The notes under the pieces were generated by a model. That model was not told the origin of the DNA. It ran no database searches and saw nothing but the letters and a program-made list of their open reading frames with translations. The position numbers and the translations under genes are program-made. Shown in pieces: positions 1-7,660 of a stretch of DNA of 64,000 nt. How positions within the stretch are numbered: position 1 is the first letter of the stretch; every line of letters begins with the position of its first letter. Origin of the DNA: CBDDDW01 sp965226805 (lineage in GTDB: Bacteria; Chloroflexota; Dehalococcoidia; Lucifugimonadales; JAGWBF01); NCBI GenBank assembly GCA_965226805.1, contig CBDDDW010000024.1, forward strand, positions 1-64,000, in the 5' to 3' direction.

Positions 1-11
1 AGGTCTTCATC

Positions 12-671
12 ATGGACACGGAATCTGTTAACGACAACCAAATTGACCTCATCTTAAGCTCAGTGGCAGCCTTATTTGAGCCTACCGCGCCTCAAAGATC
101 CGTCCCCCTGACTGACGCTGATCTAAGGACTATTCTGAGACGGCCGATGAACATTAGCCAAGGTTCCGAAGGTTTTATGATAAGTTCTAGCCGGGATCAG
201 ATTGAGGTACAAGTGGGCCCGAATAAGATCGACGTTCGGGAATTAAGCGGTGAGATCGATAATGGGAAAAGCAAGATCCCGAGAATTATTAATGGGTTGG
301 GAGGATTGCTGCAGCTCAGTAAGATTCAGACTTACGGAATCAACTTCATCGTTGAGGTTGCCGTAGAGCGACCACACGAGTGGATCGGCGATAATCTCCT
401 TAATAAGGAACTTGCCGCAAGATTCGGAACATCGACCTCAAGCAACTTGATCACTCTCGTACTTGACCATCCACCTGCGGCGTCGGACCCTCTAAATAGT
501 ACATGGACGGTTCGGTTTGAGGCTCGGCCTGGTGGCAGGCTCAATGTGAATTTCAATGCAAGTCGTCATATCGATAAGCTGCCGGAAGATGGACAGCTTG
601 GCGTTGAGGTTGGCGCGGCATATGAGGCAATGACGAGAATTCTGGCGCAACTAGAGACTCAAGCAGGTTAG
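12..671 (+). CDS. Hypothetical protein, first gene of a three-gene module
   Basis: A 219-residue protein that I do not recognise. It has no signal peptide, membrane segment or obvious catalytic motif. The second half (about residues 105-185) alternates hydrophobic and polar residues in a way that suggests a beta-rich fold, and the C-terminus looks helical. The start is an ATG only 11 bases from the window edge, so an upstream partner may be missing. The next gene starts 5 bases after its stop codon, which argues for co-transcription and perhaps translational coupling. Function unknown; the protein could be a sporadically distributed accessory-system component, but that is only a guess. Confidence 0.6.
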   Translation: MDTESVNDNQIDLILSSVAALFEPTAPQRSVPLTDADLRTILRRPMNISQGSEGFMISSSRDQIEVQVGPNKIDVRELSGEIDNGKSKIPRIINGLGGLLQLSKIQTYGINFIVEVAVERPHEWIGDNLLNKELAARFGTSTSSNLITLVLDHPPAASDPLNSTWTVRFEARPGGRLNVNFNASRHIDKLPEDGQLGVEVGAAYEAMTRILAQLETQAG

Positions 672-676
672 CTATT

Positions 677-1684
677 ATGGTCAGCGCCACGACACGTACC
701 GACTTTGCGAAATCCCTCTCGATCAGAGTGCGCCCACCTTCAGAATCTGGGACAGCAGAGAGACCACACCTTCGCCTTGTCGCCGGAGAATCCAAGTGGA
801 TCGATATCATTCAGCCAGATTCGGAAGTAAAGCCTGCTGAGAGCCTAGTCTTACAACTCGGCGGCGGTGAATCCGAGTGGATCAATATCACTACTTCAGC
901 CTCGGGATTCCAGTCTGGAGTAGCTGTGAGTTCACACTTACGACTCGGCGGCAGGGAATCCGAGTGGACCAATACCATTAAGTCGGAATCGAACGTTTGG
1001 AGCCTGCAGGACTCAGGGTCGACCAGTTCCCCCACCCTTTCGGTCGGGGCTGGAGTATCTTCAGCGGATATACTACTAATTGGCACCATCTCTACTTTTG
1101 CGACTCAGTCCGTCTCGACACAAAACCTCTTCGTTTACACCGATACCGATTCGTTATTATACGTCGAGACCAAGGATACGAGTGCAGCAGATCCTCTAGT
1201 TGAACTCCAGCAACATGTGATCGGATTTACGGAGCCGGCGAGTGGCTTGAGTTTAACCAGTGGTTCTTTCTTCCAGAGTTCGGGACAGACCACCAACATC
1301 AACATAGCGGCCGATTCGTTATCAGTTCTCAGATCTAGGAACGCACAGGCAGCAGGTCGCCTTGAAGAACTCCAGGCGCTAGGTTTCGATTGGAGTGGCG
1401 AAGGTAGTCAGCCACCGACGAAAGCAGCATCACAGAAAGTTGCTGAGATTCTATTGGAGGCGGAGACTAGTCGGTTCAGATCGACTTTCATTGGCCCACT
1501 GGTAGACGGAGGATTGCAGATCGAATGGGGCCCTGTGGGCGACAGAAAACTCGTAGTTGTAGTTGATGGTCAAGCAGCTGAGGTGGAATTCGTCTACATA
1601 GATGAGCGGGGCATCAACGAAGCAACCGAGGGTCGCATCCTGCGCATATCAGATTTGCAGTCTTACTTCGAGCTTATCGGCTAA
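677..1684 (+). CDS. Hypothetical protein with three internal repeats and a C-terminal conserved domain
   Basis: A 335-residue protein of unknown function. Residues 31-46, 57-72 and 87-102 are three copies of a degenerate 16-residue repeat built around G-x-E-S-x-W (GESKW, GESEW, RESEW) and visible at DNA level too. A Ser/Thr-rich stretch (about 105-225) follows. The C-terminal 95 residues contain FDWSGEGSQPP and DGGLQIEW, a pattern I associate with a recurrent uncharacterised bacterial domain (D-W-x-G-E-G, then a D-G-G-x-Q-L-E-W-like strand). The ATG lies 5 bases after the preceding stop, and the next gene starts 1 base after this stop. It is probably a soluble protein of an operon-encoded module. 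Confidence 0.6.
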   Translation: MVSATTRTDFAKSLSIRVRPPSESGTAERPHLRLVAGESKWIDIIQPDSEVKPAESLVLQLGGGESEWINITTSASGFQSGVAVSSHLRLGGRESEWTNTIKSESNVWSLQDSGSTSSPTLSVGAGVSSADILLIGTISTFATQSVSTQNLFVYTDTDSLLYVETKDTSAADPLVELQQHVIGFTEPASGLSLTSGSFFQSSGQTTNINIAADSLSVLRSRNAQAAGRLEELQALGFDWSGEGSQPPTKAASQKVAEILLEAETSRFRSTFIGPLVDGGLQIEWGPVGDRKLVVVVDGQAAEVEFVYIDERGINEATEGRILRISDLQSYFELIG

Positions 1685-1853
1685 CATGGGGGCGAAGCCT
1701 GAGGATATTGAACCAGGCTTTGACTCCTTTAACCGCGACGAAGAATTTTACCGCGCGATCAACCCCAAGGCGCATCTTCGCAATGACGGTCAACTTAGTT
1801 CGAACGCCTTCCAAAACACGAGCCATACGAACGGTATGTCTGTAGACTGGGCC

Positions 1854-1948
1854 ACTAGATCGACTCCTAAGAAGACACGTGAGCGCTGACGTATTGTAAA
1901 CCCATTTGGCAGACACACGACTAGATCGACTCCTAAGAAGACACGTGA
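1854..1948 (+). repeat. 29-bp direct repeats bounding a 37-bp insert
   Basis: The two identical 29-mers start at 1854 and 1920, exactly 66 bases apart. The 37 intervening bases are almost all part of a 44-bp sequence found perfectly at 19413-19456. The arrangement looks like insertion of a short foreign stretch with duplication of 29 target bases, or like a template-switch event. Confidence 0.8.
1881..1924 (+). repeat. 44-bp dispersed repeat, copy 1
   Basis: This sequence is identical over 44 bases to 19413-19456, in the same orientation. The core reads GCGCTGACGTATTGTAAACC and continues to ACGACTAG. It has no coding content of its own and introduces the stop in the interrupted gene. Confidence 0.85.
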
Positions 1949-2171
1949 CCGCATGGGTTACAAAATAGAATTTGTGGCGGCCATCTCAGCAGGTCTTTGC
2001 TACGACTCGCAGCAACGGATCAAATACTGGCCAATAGAGGGTGATCCCGCGCAGGTTCCCCCAGTCGCTGAGAACCGTGCTCATTGTGAAGTCATCGGAC
2101 ACAAGGCTACGTTGATAAGAGAAGCTTTGCTGGCCGGGTGTCGTTTGGCCTATATCGCCGATGAGCCCTAG

Positions 2172-2521
2172 TTGAGGGCTTCACACCGCCGGTCGGCCAT
2201 CAAACCCTGACAACCTCCCTGTTTCAGCAGTTGATCTGTCGTCTCCAACGGCGCCTACCGAACGCCAGATAACAGGCGGTTGTCGGTGAGAGATGTGGGT
2301 GTCTCGGCTCACAACTCGGGACCAGGCGGACCCCCACTAGTTGGATGCCACGAAGACGGCCTAAATTATACGTGAAACAACGGTAGGATTGTGAGCTAGG
2401 TCGGGGCATTGGGACGAGCTCCATAAGGAGTTTTTGTGAACGTGTCCACTTTAGCTTTTGACCATCCCTATGTGAAACGGGGGAGAGGTTTATAAAACAA
2501 CACCAGCCCGGTGCCTTTGGT
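2172..2521. other. Non-coding stretch before the IS3-type element
   Basis: About 350 bases with no convincing gene, RNA or repeat. The last eight bases (CCTTTGGT, 2514-2521) are the left copy of the target duplication of the adjoining insertion sequence. Confidence 0.5.
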
Positions 2522-2633
2522 TGTAGGGTGTCAGCGCAATTGGACACTATTGAGGCCTAGAAAACCGAAGAGGTTGGGGGTGGTAGAGGCTCCTTCAGAG
2601 GGGTAGATTAACCCTAAGTGAAAGGAGTCATTG

Positions 2634-3035
2634 ATGACCCAGGTAGAGGATCAGGCCAGCCAAGCTGAGGAGCGAAGCCAGGAGACACGAAGCTTCGTGC
2701 GTCAGGTCCGTGCAGCGACCCGCCGTAAGTATACCCCTGAAGAGAAGATCCGCATCGTCTTGGAGGGGTTCAGACGGGAGACTACCGTTAATGACCTGTG
2801 CCGACGGGAAGGAATCAAACCCCACTCCTACTACGCCTGGACGAAGGGGTTCATGGAAGCTGGGAAGGAGAGGTTGACTCGGGACAGTGTGCGTGATGCG
2901 ACCCGGCAAGAGATAGAGCAGCTCAAGCGGGAGAACAGAGAACTGAAGCAGCTGGTGGGTGAGTTGTCCCTGGAGTTGCACCGCTTCAAAAAAACAGCTC
3001 TGCCGCCCCTACACGACAACGGCACCGTCGCATGA
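2634..3035 (+). CDS. IS3-type transposase OrfA
   Basis: The 133-residue protein has a helix-turn-helix of the Tnp_1 type (about residues 32-75, starting RRKYTPEEKIRIVLEG) followed by a leucine-zipper-like helix rich in Glu/Lys/Leu (about 90-120). OrfA normally binds the element ends. ATG 2634 is preferred over the in-frame TTG at 2631 because AAAGGAG lies 6 bases upstream. The stop overlaps the OrfB start (ATGA), and a run of seven A residues (2988-2994) near the 3' end could allow -1 frameshifting into the OrfB frame. The same protein is encoded in the inverted copy. Confidence 0.9.
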   Translation: MTQVEDQASQAEERSQETRSFVRQVRAATRRKYTPEEKIRIVLEGFRRETTVNDLCRREGIKPHSYYAWTKGFMEAGKERLTRDSVRDATRQEIEQLKRENRELKQLVGELSLELHRFKKTALPPLHDNGTVA

Positions 3036-4051
3036 GCGTAGTGGAACAATCGAAGGTCGTGGCTGAGGTGGAGCGACATGGTAGAGGGAAGAACAGGCGA
3101 CTCAGGGAGCTTGGCATTTCCAGGAGCACGTATTATTGGTGGAGGTGGAGGCACCGGCAGGGTAGTTGGGAGGGTACGGAAGGAACTGAGAGGCCCTGGA
3201 ATCGCCTGCGTCCAGAAGAGGAGGCAGTAGTGCTGGCGGCAGCCCGTGGGATGCCGACCTGGCGAAGCCGGCAGTTGGCGGCTTCGCTCACCGACCACAG
3301 AGGCCTATCGGTCTCCGCCTCCACAGTCTATCGTATTCTGAGACGGGAGGGTCTGGTGAAACGGATCGAATACCAGTTGGCAGCGAGCAAAGAGTACCAG
3401 CACAAGACCACAGGGCCCCACCAGCTGTGGGCCACCGATGCCTCCTACTTCCGTGTAGTGGGATGGGGCTACTACTACCTCGTGACGGTGATGGACGACT
3501 ACTCCCGGTTCATCTTGGCCTGGAAGGTGCAACGGGACATGACGGCCAACTCCCTCATAGAGGTGGTCCAGGAAGCTGTTGACTCTACTGGTATGACTGA
3601 TGTACCTCTGGAGGATCGGACCAAGCTCCTCTCAGATAATGGCTCAGGTTATGTATCGCGGGCCTTCCGCGAGTACATGCGGGTGGTGGGCATTCGCCAC
3701 GTCCTGGCAGCACCCTATCACCCTCAGACCAACGGGAAGCTGGAGAGATATCACCGAACCCTGAAAGACGACATTAACCAGGTGCCATACGAGGTGGTGG
3801 AAGACCTGGAGGCGGCCATCCGGGACTTCGTCGAGTTCTACAACTACCGAAGATATCATCAGGCGCTCAGGGTTGTAACTCCGGCTGACGTGCTGGAAGG
3901 CCGTCTGGAGACAATTCTAGCCCAGAGGAAGGAGGTACAGCGAGAGACTTTTGACCGGCGGAGGCGGTACAATCAGGAGGTCAGAGAAACCCTCAAACCA
4001 GGAGCTTCTTCACCCCAATCTCTCGGACCCAGAACTGTCCAAAACCGCTGA
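3032..4051 (+). CDS. IS3-type transposase OrfB (rve integrase core)
   Basis: This 339-residue DDE transposase has an N-terminal HTH-like region (residues about 1-110) and an integrase catalytic core. The acidic triad is visible as WATDAS, LSDNGSGY and GKLERYHR, with the usual Y-N-x-x-R-x-H-Q-A-L close to the C-terminus. The ATG overlaps the OrfA stop as ATGA. The -1 frame upstream is open back past the A7 run, so an OrfAB fusion by frameshifting is possible. It differs from the copy at 5779-6798 by two visible residues (Ser/Trp in the RQLAA segment and Thr/Ala in the RLE-ILAQ segment). Confidence 0.92.
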   Translation: MSVVEQSKVVAEVERHGRGKNRRLRELGISRSTYYWWRWRHRQGSWEGTEGTERPWNRLRPEEEAVVLAAARGMPTWRSRQLAASLTDHRGLSVSASTVYRILRREGLVKRIEYQLAASKEYQHKTTGPHQLWATDASYFRVVGWGYYYLVTVMDDYSRFILAWKVQRDMTANSLIEVVQEAVDSTGMTDVPLEDRTKLLSDNGSGYVSRAFREYMRVVGIRHVLAAPYHPQTNGKLERYHRTLKDDINQVPYEVVEDLEAAIRDFVEFYNYRRYHQALRVVTPADVLEGRLETILAQRKEVQRETFDRRRRYNQEVRETLKPGASSPQSLGPRTVQNR

Positions 4052-4060
4052 CACCCAACA

Positions 4061-4349
4061 CCTTTGGTGTTGTTTCCTCTTCGATAGACACTCTTCTGCC
4101 CTCAACTATCTATTAACTCCTCCTTCTGACTTTCGAGTATCAACCTTCCCAAGGTCCTTCGTGTAGAGGTCCCTGCGGTTAGCTACCACAGCCGCTGAAC
4201 TGACTTCCTCTGGCATTTATCGCACCTTCCTGCTGTTCGATCTTACGACCACGTGGAATGATTGACAAGTTTGTCAACCCTTTTCCATTGCACCAGTGCG
4301 TATATAGCTAAGTGTCGGATCCTGGAACGCGATCAGAGAGAGATAGCGG
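4061..4349. other. Non-coding stretch between IS elements
   Basis: There is no gene here. The first 8 bases are the right target duplication of IS3-type copy 1 and sit in a small palindrome (CAACACC-TTT-GGTGTTG). A perfect inverted repeat TTGACAagttTGTCAA occurs at about 4262-4277. Nothing else stands out. Confidence 0.5.
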
Positions 4350-4374
4350 TGCTAATAGCTTTGTGGTGTAAGAG

Positions 4375-4408
4375 TGCTAATACATTCGGCATACCGGGGC
4401 AGACTGTG
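4375..4408 (+). repeat. 34-bp direct repeat, copy 1 (copy 2 at 5498-5529)
   Basis: The sequence begins TGCTAATACATTCG and ends CCGGGGCAGACTGTG. It recurs at 5498-5529 with a 2-base deletion. One copy lies at the internal deletion junction of the decayed IS256-type element; the other lies just outside its opposite end, in the same orientation. Confidence 0.8.
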
Positions 4409-5408
4409 GTATCGGTGCGTCGTCTGATCTCCTTGTTGAGACGCTCCTGTGGGTTGTTGGACCAGATCTTCTTCCAGTGGGCGAGTGGGAAGCTGGAGAA
4501 GGCCAGGACGTCGGGTCCGGCCTCGTCCAGTAGAGAGGCGACCTGAGGGAACCGGTTCTGGAGTTGATCGGTCACCCTGTCGAGCTGGGCGTGTACCTCA
4601 TCGGGGGAGGGTTGCTGGTAGATGGTGCGCACTATGGTGGCTACCCATGGCTGGGCGCGCCTGGGGACCCGAGTGAGCAGGTTGGTCATGAAGTGGGTGC
4701 GGCACCGTTGCCAGCTGGCTCCGCCGAAGACTGCGGCGATGGCGCCTCGGAGTCCCTGATGAGCGTCCGATACCACCAGCTCCACCCCGCTGAGGCCCCT
4801 GGCGGACAGCGAGCGTAGGAAGGCCAGCCAGAAGGCGCCGTCTTCACTGGTACCCACGTCCATCCCAATGATTTCCCGATTGCCCTCGCCATTGACCGCC
4901 GTCGCCACCACCACGCTGACGTTGACGATCCTGCCGGCCTCCCTGACCTTCTGGGTCAGTGCGTCCAGCCACAGGTAGGGGTAGGGTCCACCGCCCAGCG
5001 GACGGCCCATGAAGCCATCCACCACCACGTCCAGTTCCTGACAGATGCGCGACACCTGGCTCTTGGAAATACCCTCACACCCCAGGGCCTTGACCAGATC
5101 GTCCACCCGCCTTGTGGATACACCTTCCATAGGCCTGCTGGATCACAGCCAGAAGCTCGCTCGCTGCGACGCCGTGGCTTCGGGAAGTAGCTCCCTTCTC
5201 TGAGCTTCGGGATGTGCAGATCCATCGTCCCTGTATCCCACGCCCGGGACCGATACCCGTTGCGCTGGGTCACCCGCTCAGGGCTGCGCTCTCCATACTC
5301 AGGATCCTCGATGGCATCCATGCTCCTGCTCAGTGTTAGGAAGTCCACGTCACCGTCCATTCCCCCCTTGCGCAATAGCTCCAGCGTCCATCCTTTCCTT
5401 GACCACTG
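4400..5408 (-). pseudogene. IS256-type transposase, frameshifted and truncated
   Basis: Compared with the intact 403-residue transposase at 51284-52495, the N-terminal part is readable from about 5408 in one frame (ending in ...PKPRRRSERAS). It has an internal deletion before PEYGERSPERV and shifts frame near 5130. The central catalytic part then continues in another frame from MEGVSTRRVDD to NNPQERLNKEIRRRTD at about 4415. The last 50 or so residues are missing and replaced by unrelated codons. Key stretches of the DDE core (WLDALTQK, VVSDAHQGLR, CRTHFMTNLL) remain, so identity is secure, but the gene is dead. Confidence 0.85.
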
Positions 5409-5497
5409 TTGTCCTCCTTTCTCGAGCTTTCTTCTTTGCTAAGGATGACGCGGTGGTCTCTCTTCCTCCAGACCACTTCCTGGGACTTACTCTGCTT

Positions 5498-5529
5498 TGC
5501 TAATACATTCGATACCGGGGCAGACTGTG
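5498..5529 (+). repeat. 34-bp direct repeat, copy 2 (32 bp here)
   Basis: This is the second copy of the sequence at 4375-4408, lacking two bases (GC) in the middle. It sits immediately outside the left end of the decayed IS256-type element. Confidence 0.8.
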
Positions 5530-5599
5530 TAACAGCTAATGTATATAATGGTCCGGCACTATGTTTGGGGTCGGATGGCAATAGTGGACACCAAACCTT

Positions 5600-5769
5600 T
5601 CAAGCTGCGAGTAATCCTGCATAGAATCTTTGTTGAAAGGCCGCAGGTGACAGGAATCCCAGCCTGGCCTGGCGGCGCTGCCTGTTATAGAAGATCTCGA
5701 TATATTCTGTAATATCTCGAATTGCTTCCTGTCTACTTCGATAATGACGGTGATGGACTAGCTCCTGCT
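5600..5769 (-). pseudogene. C-terminal fragment of an older IS3-family OrfB
   Basis: Reading the minus strand from 5769 gives a 56-codon open frame ending in TGA at 5600. It contains KQELVHHRHYRSR, then EYIEIFYNRQRRQARLGF and LSPAAF, the typical C-terminus of an IS3-family integrase (Y-I-E-x-F-Y-N-x-x-R-x-H/Q-S/A-x-L-G-x-x-S-P). It stops abruptly at 5770, where IS3-type copy 2 begins, so that element inserted into this older transposase gene. The rest of the gene is not visible beyond 7308. Confidence 0.8.
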
Positions 5770-5778
5770 TGTTGGGTG

Positions 5779-6798
5779 TCAGCGGTTTTGGACAGTTCTG
5801 GGTCCGAGAGATTGGGGTGAAGAAGCTCCTGGTTTGAGGGTTTCTCTGACCTCCTGATTGTACCGCCTCCGCCGGTCAAAAGTCTCTCGCTGTACCTCCT
5901 TCCTCTGGGCTAGAATTGCCTCCAGACGGCCTTCCAGCACGTCAGCCGGAGTTACAACCCTGAGCGCCTGATGATATCTTCGGTAGTTGTAGAACTCGAC
6001 GAAGTCCCGGATGGCCGCCTCCAGGTCTTCCACCACCTCGTATGGCACCTGGTTAATGTCGTCTTTCAGGGTTCGGTGATATCTCTCCAGCTTCCCGTTG
6101 GTCTGAGGGTGATAGGGTGCTGCCAGGACGTGGCGAATGCCCACCACCCGCATGTACTCGCGGAAGGCCCGCGATACATAACCTGAGCCATTATCTGAGA
6201 GGAGCTTGGTCCGATCCTCCAGAGGTACATCAGTCATACCAGTAGAGTCAACAGCTTCCTGGACCACCTCTATGAGGGAGTTGGCCGTCATGTCCCGTTG
6301 CACCTTCCAGGCCAAGATGAACCGGGAGTAGTCGTCCATCACCGTCACGAGGTAGTAGTAGCCCCATCCCACTACACGGAAGTAGGAGGCATCGGTGGCC
6401 CACAGCTGGTGGGGCCCTGTGGTCTTGTGCTGGTACTCTTTGCTCGCTGCCAACTGGTATTCGATCCGTTTCACCAGACCCTCCCGTCTCAGAATACGAT
6501 AGACTGTGGAGGCGGAGACCGATAGGCCTCTGTGGTCGGTGAGCCAAGCCGCCAACTGCCGGCTTCGCCAGGTCGGCATCCCACGGGCTGCCGCCAGCAC
6601 TACTGCCTCCTCTTCTGGACGCAGGCGATTCCAGGGCCTCTCAGTTCCTTCCGTACCCTCCCAACTACCCTGCCGGTGCCTCCACCTCCACCAATAATAC
6701 GTGCTCCTGGAAATGCCAAGCTCCCTGAGTCGCCTGTTCTTCCCTCTACCATGTCGCTCCACCTCAGCCACGACCTTCGATTGTTCCACTACGCTCAT
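5779..6798 (-). CDS. IS3-type transposase OrfB, copy 2
   Basis: This 339-residue DDE transposase is almost identical to the product at 3032-4051, with the same WATDAS, LSDNGSGY and GKLERYHR triad segments. Its start overlaps the OrfA stop as ATGA. It appears fully intact. Confidence 0.92.
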   Translation of the reverse strand: MSVVEQSKVVAEVERHGRGKNRRLRELGISRSTYYWWRWRHRQGSWEGTEGTERPWNRLRPEEEAVVLAAARGMPTWRSRQLAAWLTDHRGLSVSASTVYRILRREGLVKRIEYQLAASKEYQHKTTGPHQLWATDASYFRVVGWGYYYLVTVMDDYSRFILAWKVQRDMTANSLIEVVQEAVDSTGMTDVPLEDRTKLLSDNGSGYVSRAFREYMRVVGIRHVLAAPYHPQTNGKLERYHRTLKDDINQVPYEVVEDLEAAIRDFVEFYNYRRYHQALRVVTPADVLEGRLEAILAQRKEVQRETFDRRRRYNQEVRETLKPGASSPQSLGPRTVQNR

Positions 6799-7196
6799 GC
6801 GACGGTGCCGTTGTCGTGTAGGGGCGGCAGAGCTGTTTTTTTGAAGCGGTGCAACTCCAGGGACAACTCACCCACCAGCTGCTTCAGTTCTCTGTTCTCC
6901 CGCTTGAGCTGCTCTATCTCTTGCCGGGTCGCATCACGCACACTGTCCCGAGTCAACCTCTCCTTCCCAGCTTCCATGAACCCCTTCGTCCAGGCGTAGT
7001 AGGAGTGGGGTTTGATTCCTTCCCGTCGGCACAGGTCATTAACGGTAGTCTCCCGTCTGAACCCCTCCAAGACGATGCGGATCTTCTCTTCAGGGGTATA
7101 CTTACGGCGGGTCGCTGCACGGACCTGACGCACGAAGCTTCGTGTCTCCTGGCTTCGCTCCTCAGCTTGGCTGGCCTGATCCTCTACCTGGGTCAT
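6795..7196 (-). CDS. IS3-type transposase OrfA, copy 2
   Basis: 133 residues, the same sequence as the OrfA of copy 1: a Tnp_1-type helix-turn-helix followed by a charged leucine-rich helix. The ATG at 7196 has AAAGGAG upstream. The seven-T run at 6836-6842 is the complement of the A7 slippery candidate. Confidence 0.9.
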   Translation of the reverse strand: MTQVEDQASQAEERSQETRSFVRQVRAATRRKYTPEEKIRIVLEGFRRETTVNDLCRREGIKPHSYYAWTKGFMEAGKERLTRDSVRDATRQEIEQLKRENRELKQLVGELSLELHRFKKTALPPLHDNGTVA

Positions 7197-7308
7197 CAAT
7201 GACTCCTTTCACTTAGGGTTAATCTACCCCTCTGAAGGAGCCTCTACCACCCCCAACCTCTTCGGTTTTCTAGGCCTCAATAGTGTCCAATTGCGCTGAC
7301 ACCCTACA

Positions 7309-7660
7309 CTGGTGCGGCAGGTTCATGTACCTAGAGGAAAAGTCATGCTAAAAGTTCTTGATATTGTCCACTTAGGTCCACAATGCGAGTCGATATCAAG
7401 AACTCCCCACTGGTCGGCCAATATCCACTTTTATCTCTAGCTTAGGCGCACGACCATTCATTTGATCCGTCGCTCGCGGCCCTCGAGTCAAATCGTCCAG
7501 ACTTCCCACTGTCAAAGGGGCTTAGACTAGCGCAGTCCCTTGACGCTTCCCCCCTGGCCCTCTAAGATTCCTCCATCCGGTACCACCCGATCAATGGCAA
7601 ATCGAGCCGGAGGCCAGCAGAAATGAGGGTACTCGGGGGGAGAAAATCGCGACGAAAGAA
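7309..7660. other. Non-coding stretch with a 12-bp inverted repeat
   Basis: No gene recognised. A perfect 12-bp inverted repeat, AGTTCTTGATAT (7353-7364) and ATATCAAGAACT (7393-7404), is separated by 28 bases. It could form a long hairpin or be an operator pair. There is no U-tract, so it is not a typical terminator. Confidence 0.5.

Larger units (their letters stand above)
1686..2171 (+). pseudogene. Hypothetical gene interrupted by a 66-bp in-frame duplication carrying a stop
   Basis: The ATG at 1686 opens a frame ending at TGA 1887-1889. The same frame resumes after it and runs to 2171 (residues from MGYKIEF to YIADEP). A 66-bp (22-codon) tandem duplication sits at the break: a 29-bp direct repeat (1854-1882 and 1920-1948) separated by 37 bases that supply the stop. 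Without the 66 bases the product would be one protein of about 139 residues. It would have an N-terminal F-x-R-D-E-x-F-Y-R motif, a central S-S-N-A-F and MSVDW, and a C-terminal A-H-C-E-V-I-G-H. I see these as one uncharacterised family. As sequenced, only a 67-residue N-terminal piece is made, plus possibly a C-terminal piece from the ATG at 1953. Confidence 0.6.
2522..4060 (+). mobile_element. IS3-type insertion sequence, copy 1 (complete)
   Basis: A 1539-bp element with two ORFs. The ends are imperfect inverted repeats starting TGTAGGGTGTCAGCG on the left and TGTTGGGTGTCAGCG (complement) on the right. It is flanked by an 8-bp direct repeat CCTTTGGT (2514-2521 and 4061-4068), which supports these boundaries and an intact, fairly recent insertion. 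Eight bases is longer than the 3-5 usual for IS3 elements. A second copy, of the same length and nearly identical, lies inverted at 5770-7308, and a 134-bp left-end remnant lies at 56709-56842. Confidence 0.85.
4350..5493 (-). mobile_element. Decayed IS256-type element
   Basis: A degenerate relative of the intact elements at 51178 and 55342. Its left end (GTCCCAGGAAGTGG on the minus strand, 5474-5487) and a right-end-like GTGGTGTAAGAG (about 4363-4374) are recognisable. The interior has lost sequence at both ends of the transposase gene. It lies between two inverted IS3-type copies. Confidence 0.7.
5770..7308 (-). mobile_element. IS3-type insertion sequence, copy 2 (inverted)
   Basis: The same 1539-bp length and the same ends as copy 1, but on the minus strand. 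The eight bases on either side (CTCCTGCT at 5762-5769 and CTGGTGCG at 7309-7316) do not match, so the target duplication has been lost. This suggests a rearrangement after insertion, such as an inversion or deletion between copies. Confidence 0.85.

Noticed and set aside
1854..1948. CRISPR-like repeat array
   Set aside because: Only two repeat units of 29 bp with one 37-bp spacer; the spacer is itself a dispersed repeat and the first unit is coding sequence.
2224..2547. 107-residue minus-strand ORF
   Set aside because: It runs into the IS terminal repeat, has no ribosome-binding site and no protein-like composition.
2514..7316. Composite transposon carrying cargo genes
   Set aside because: The two IS3-type copies flank only decayed transposase sequence, and the outer flanks share no target duplication.
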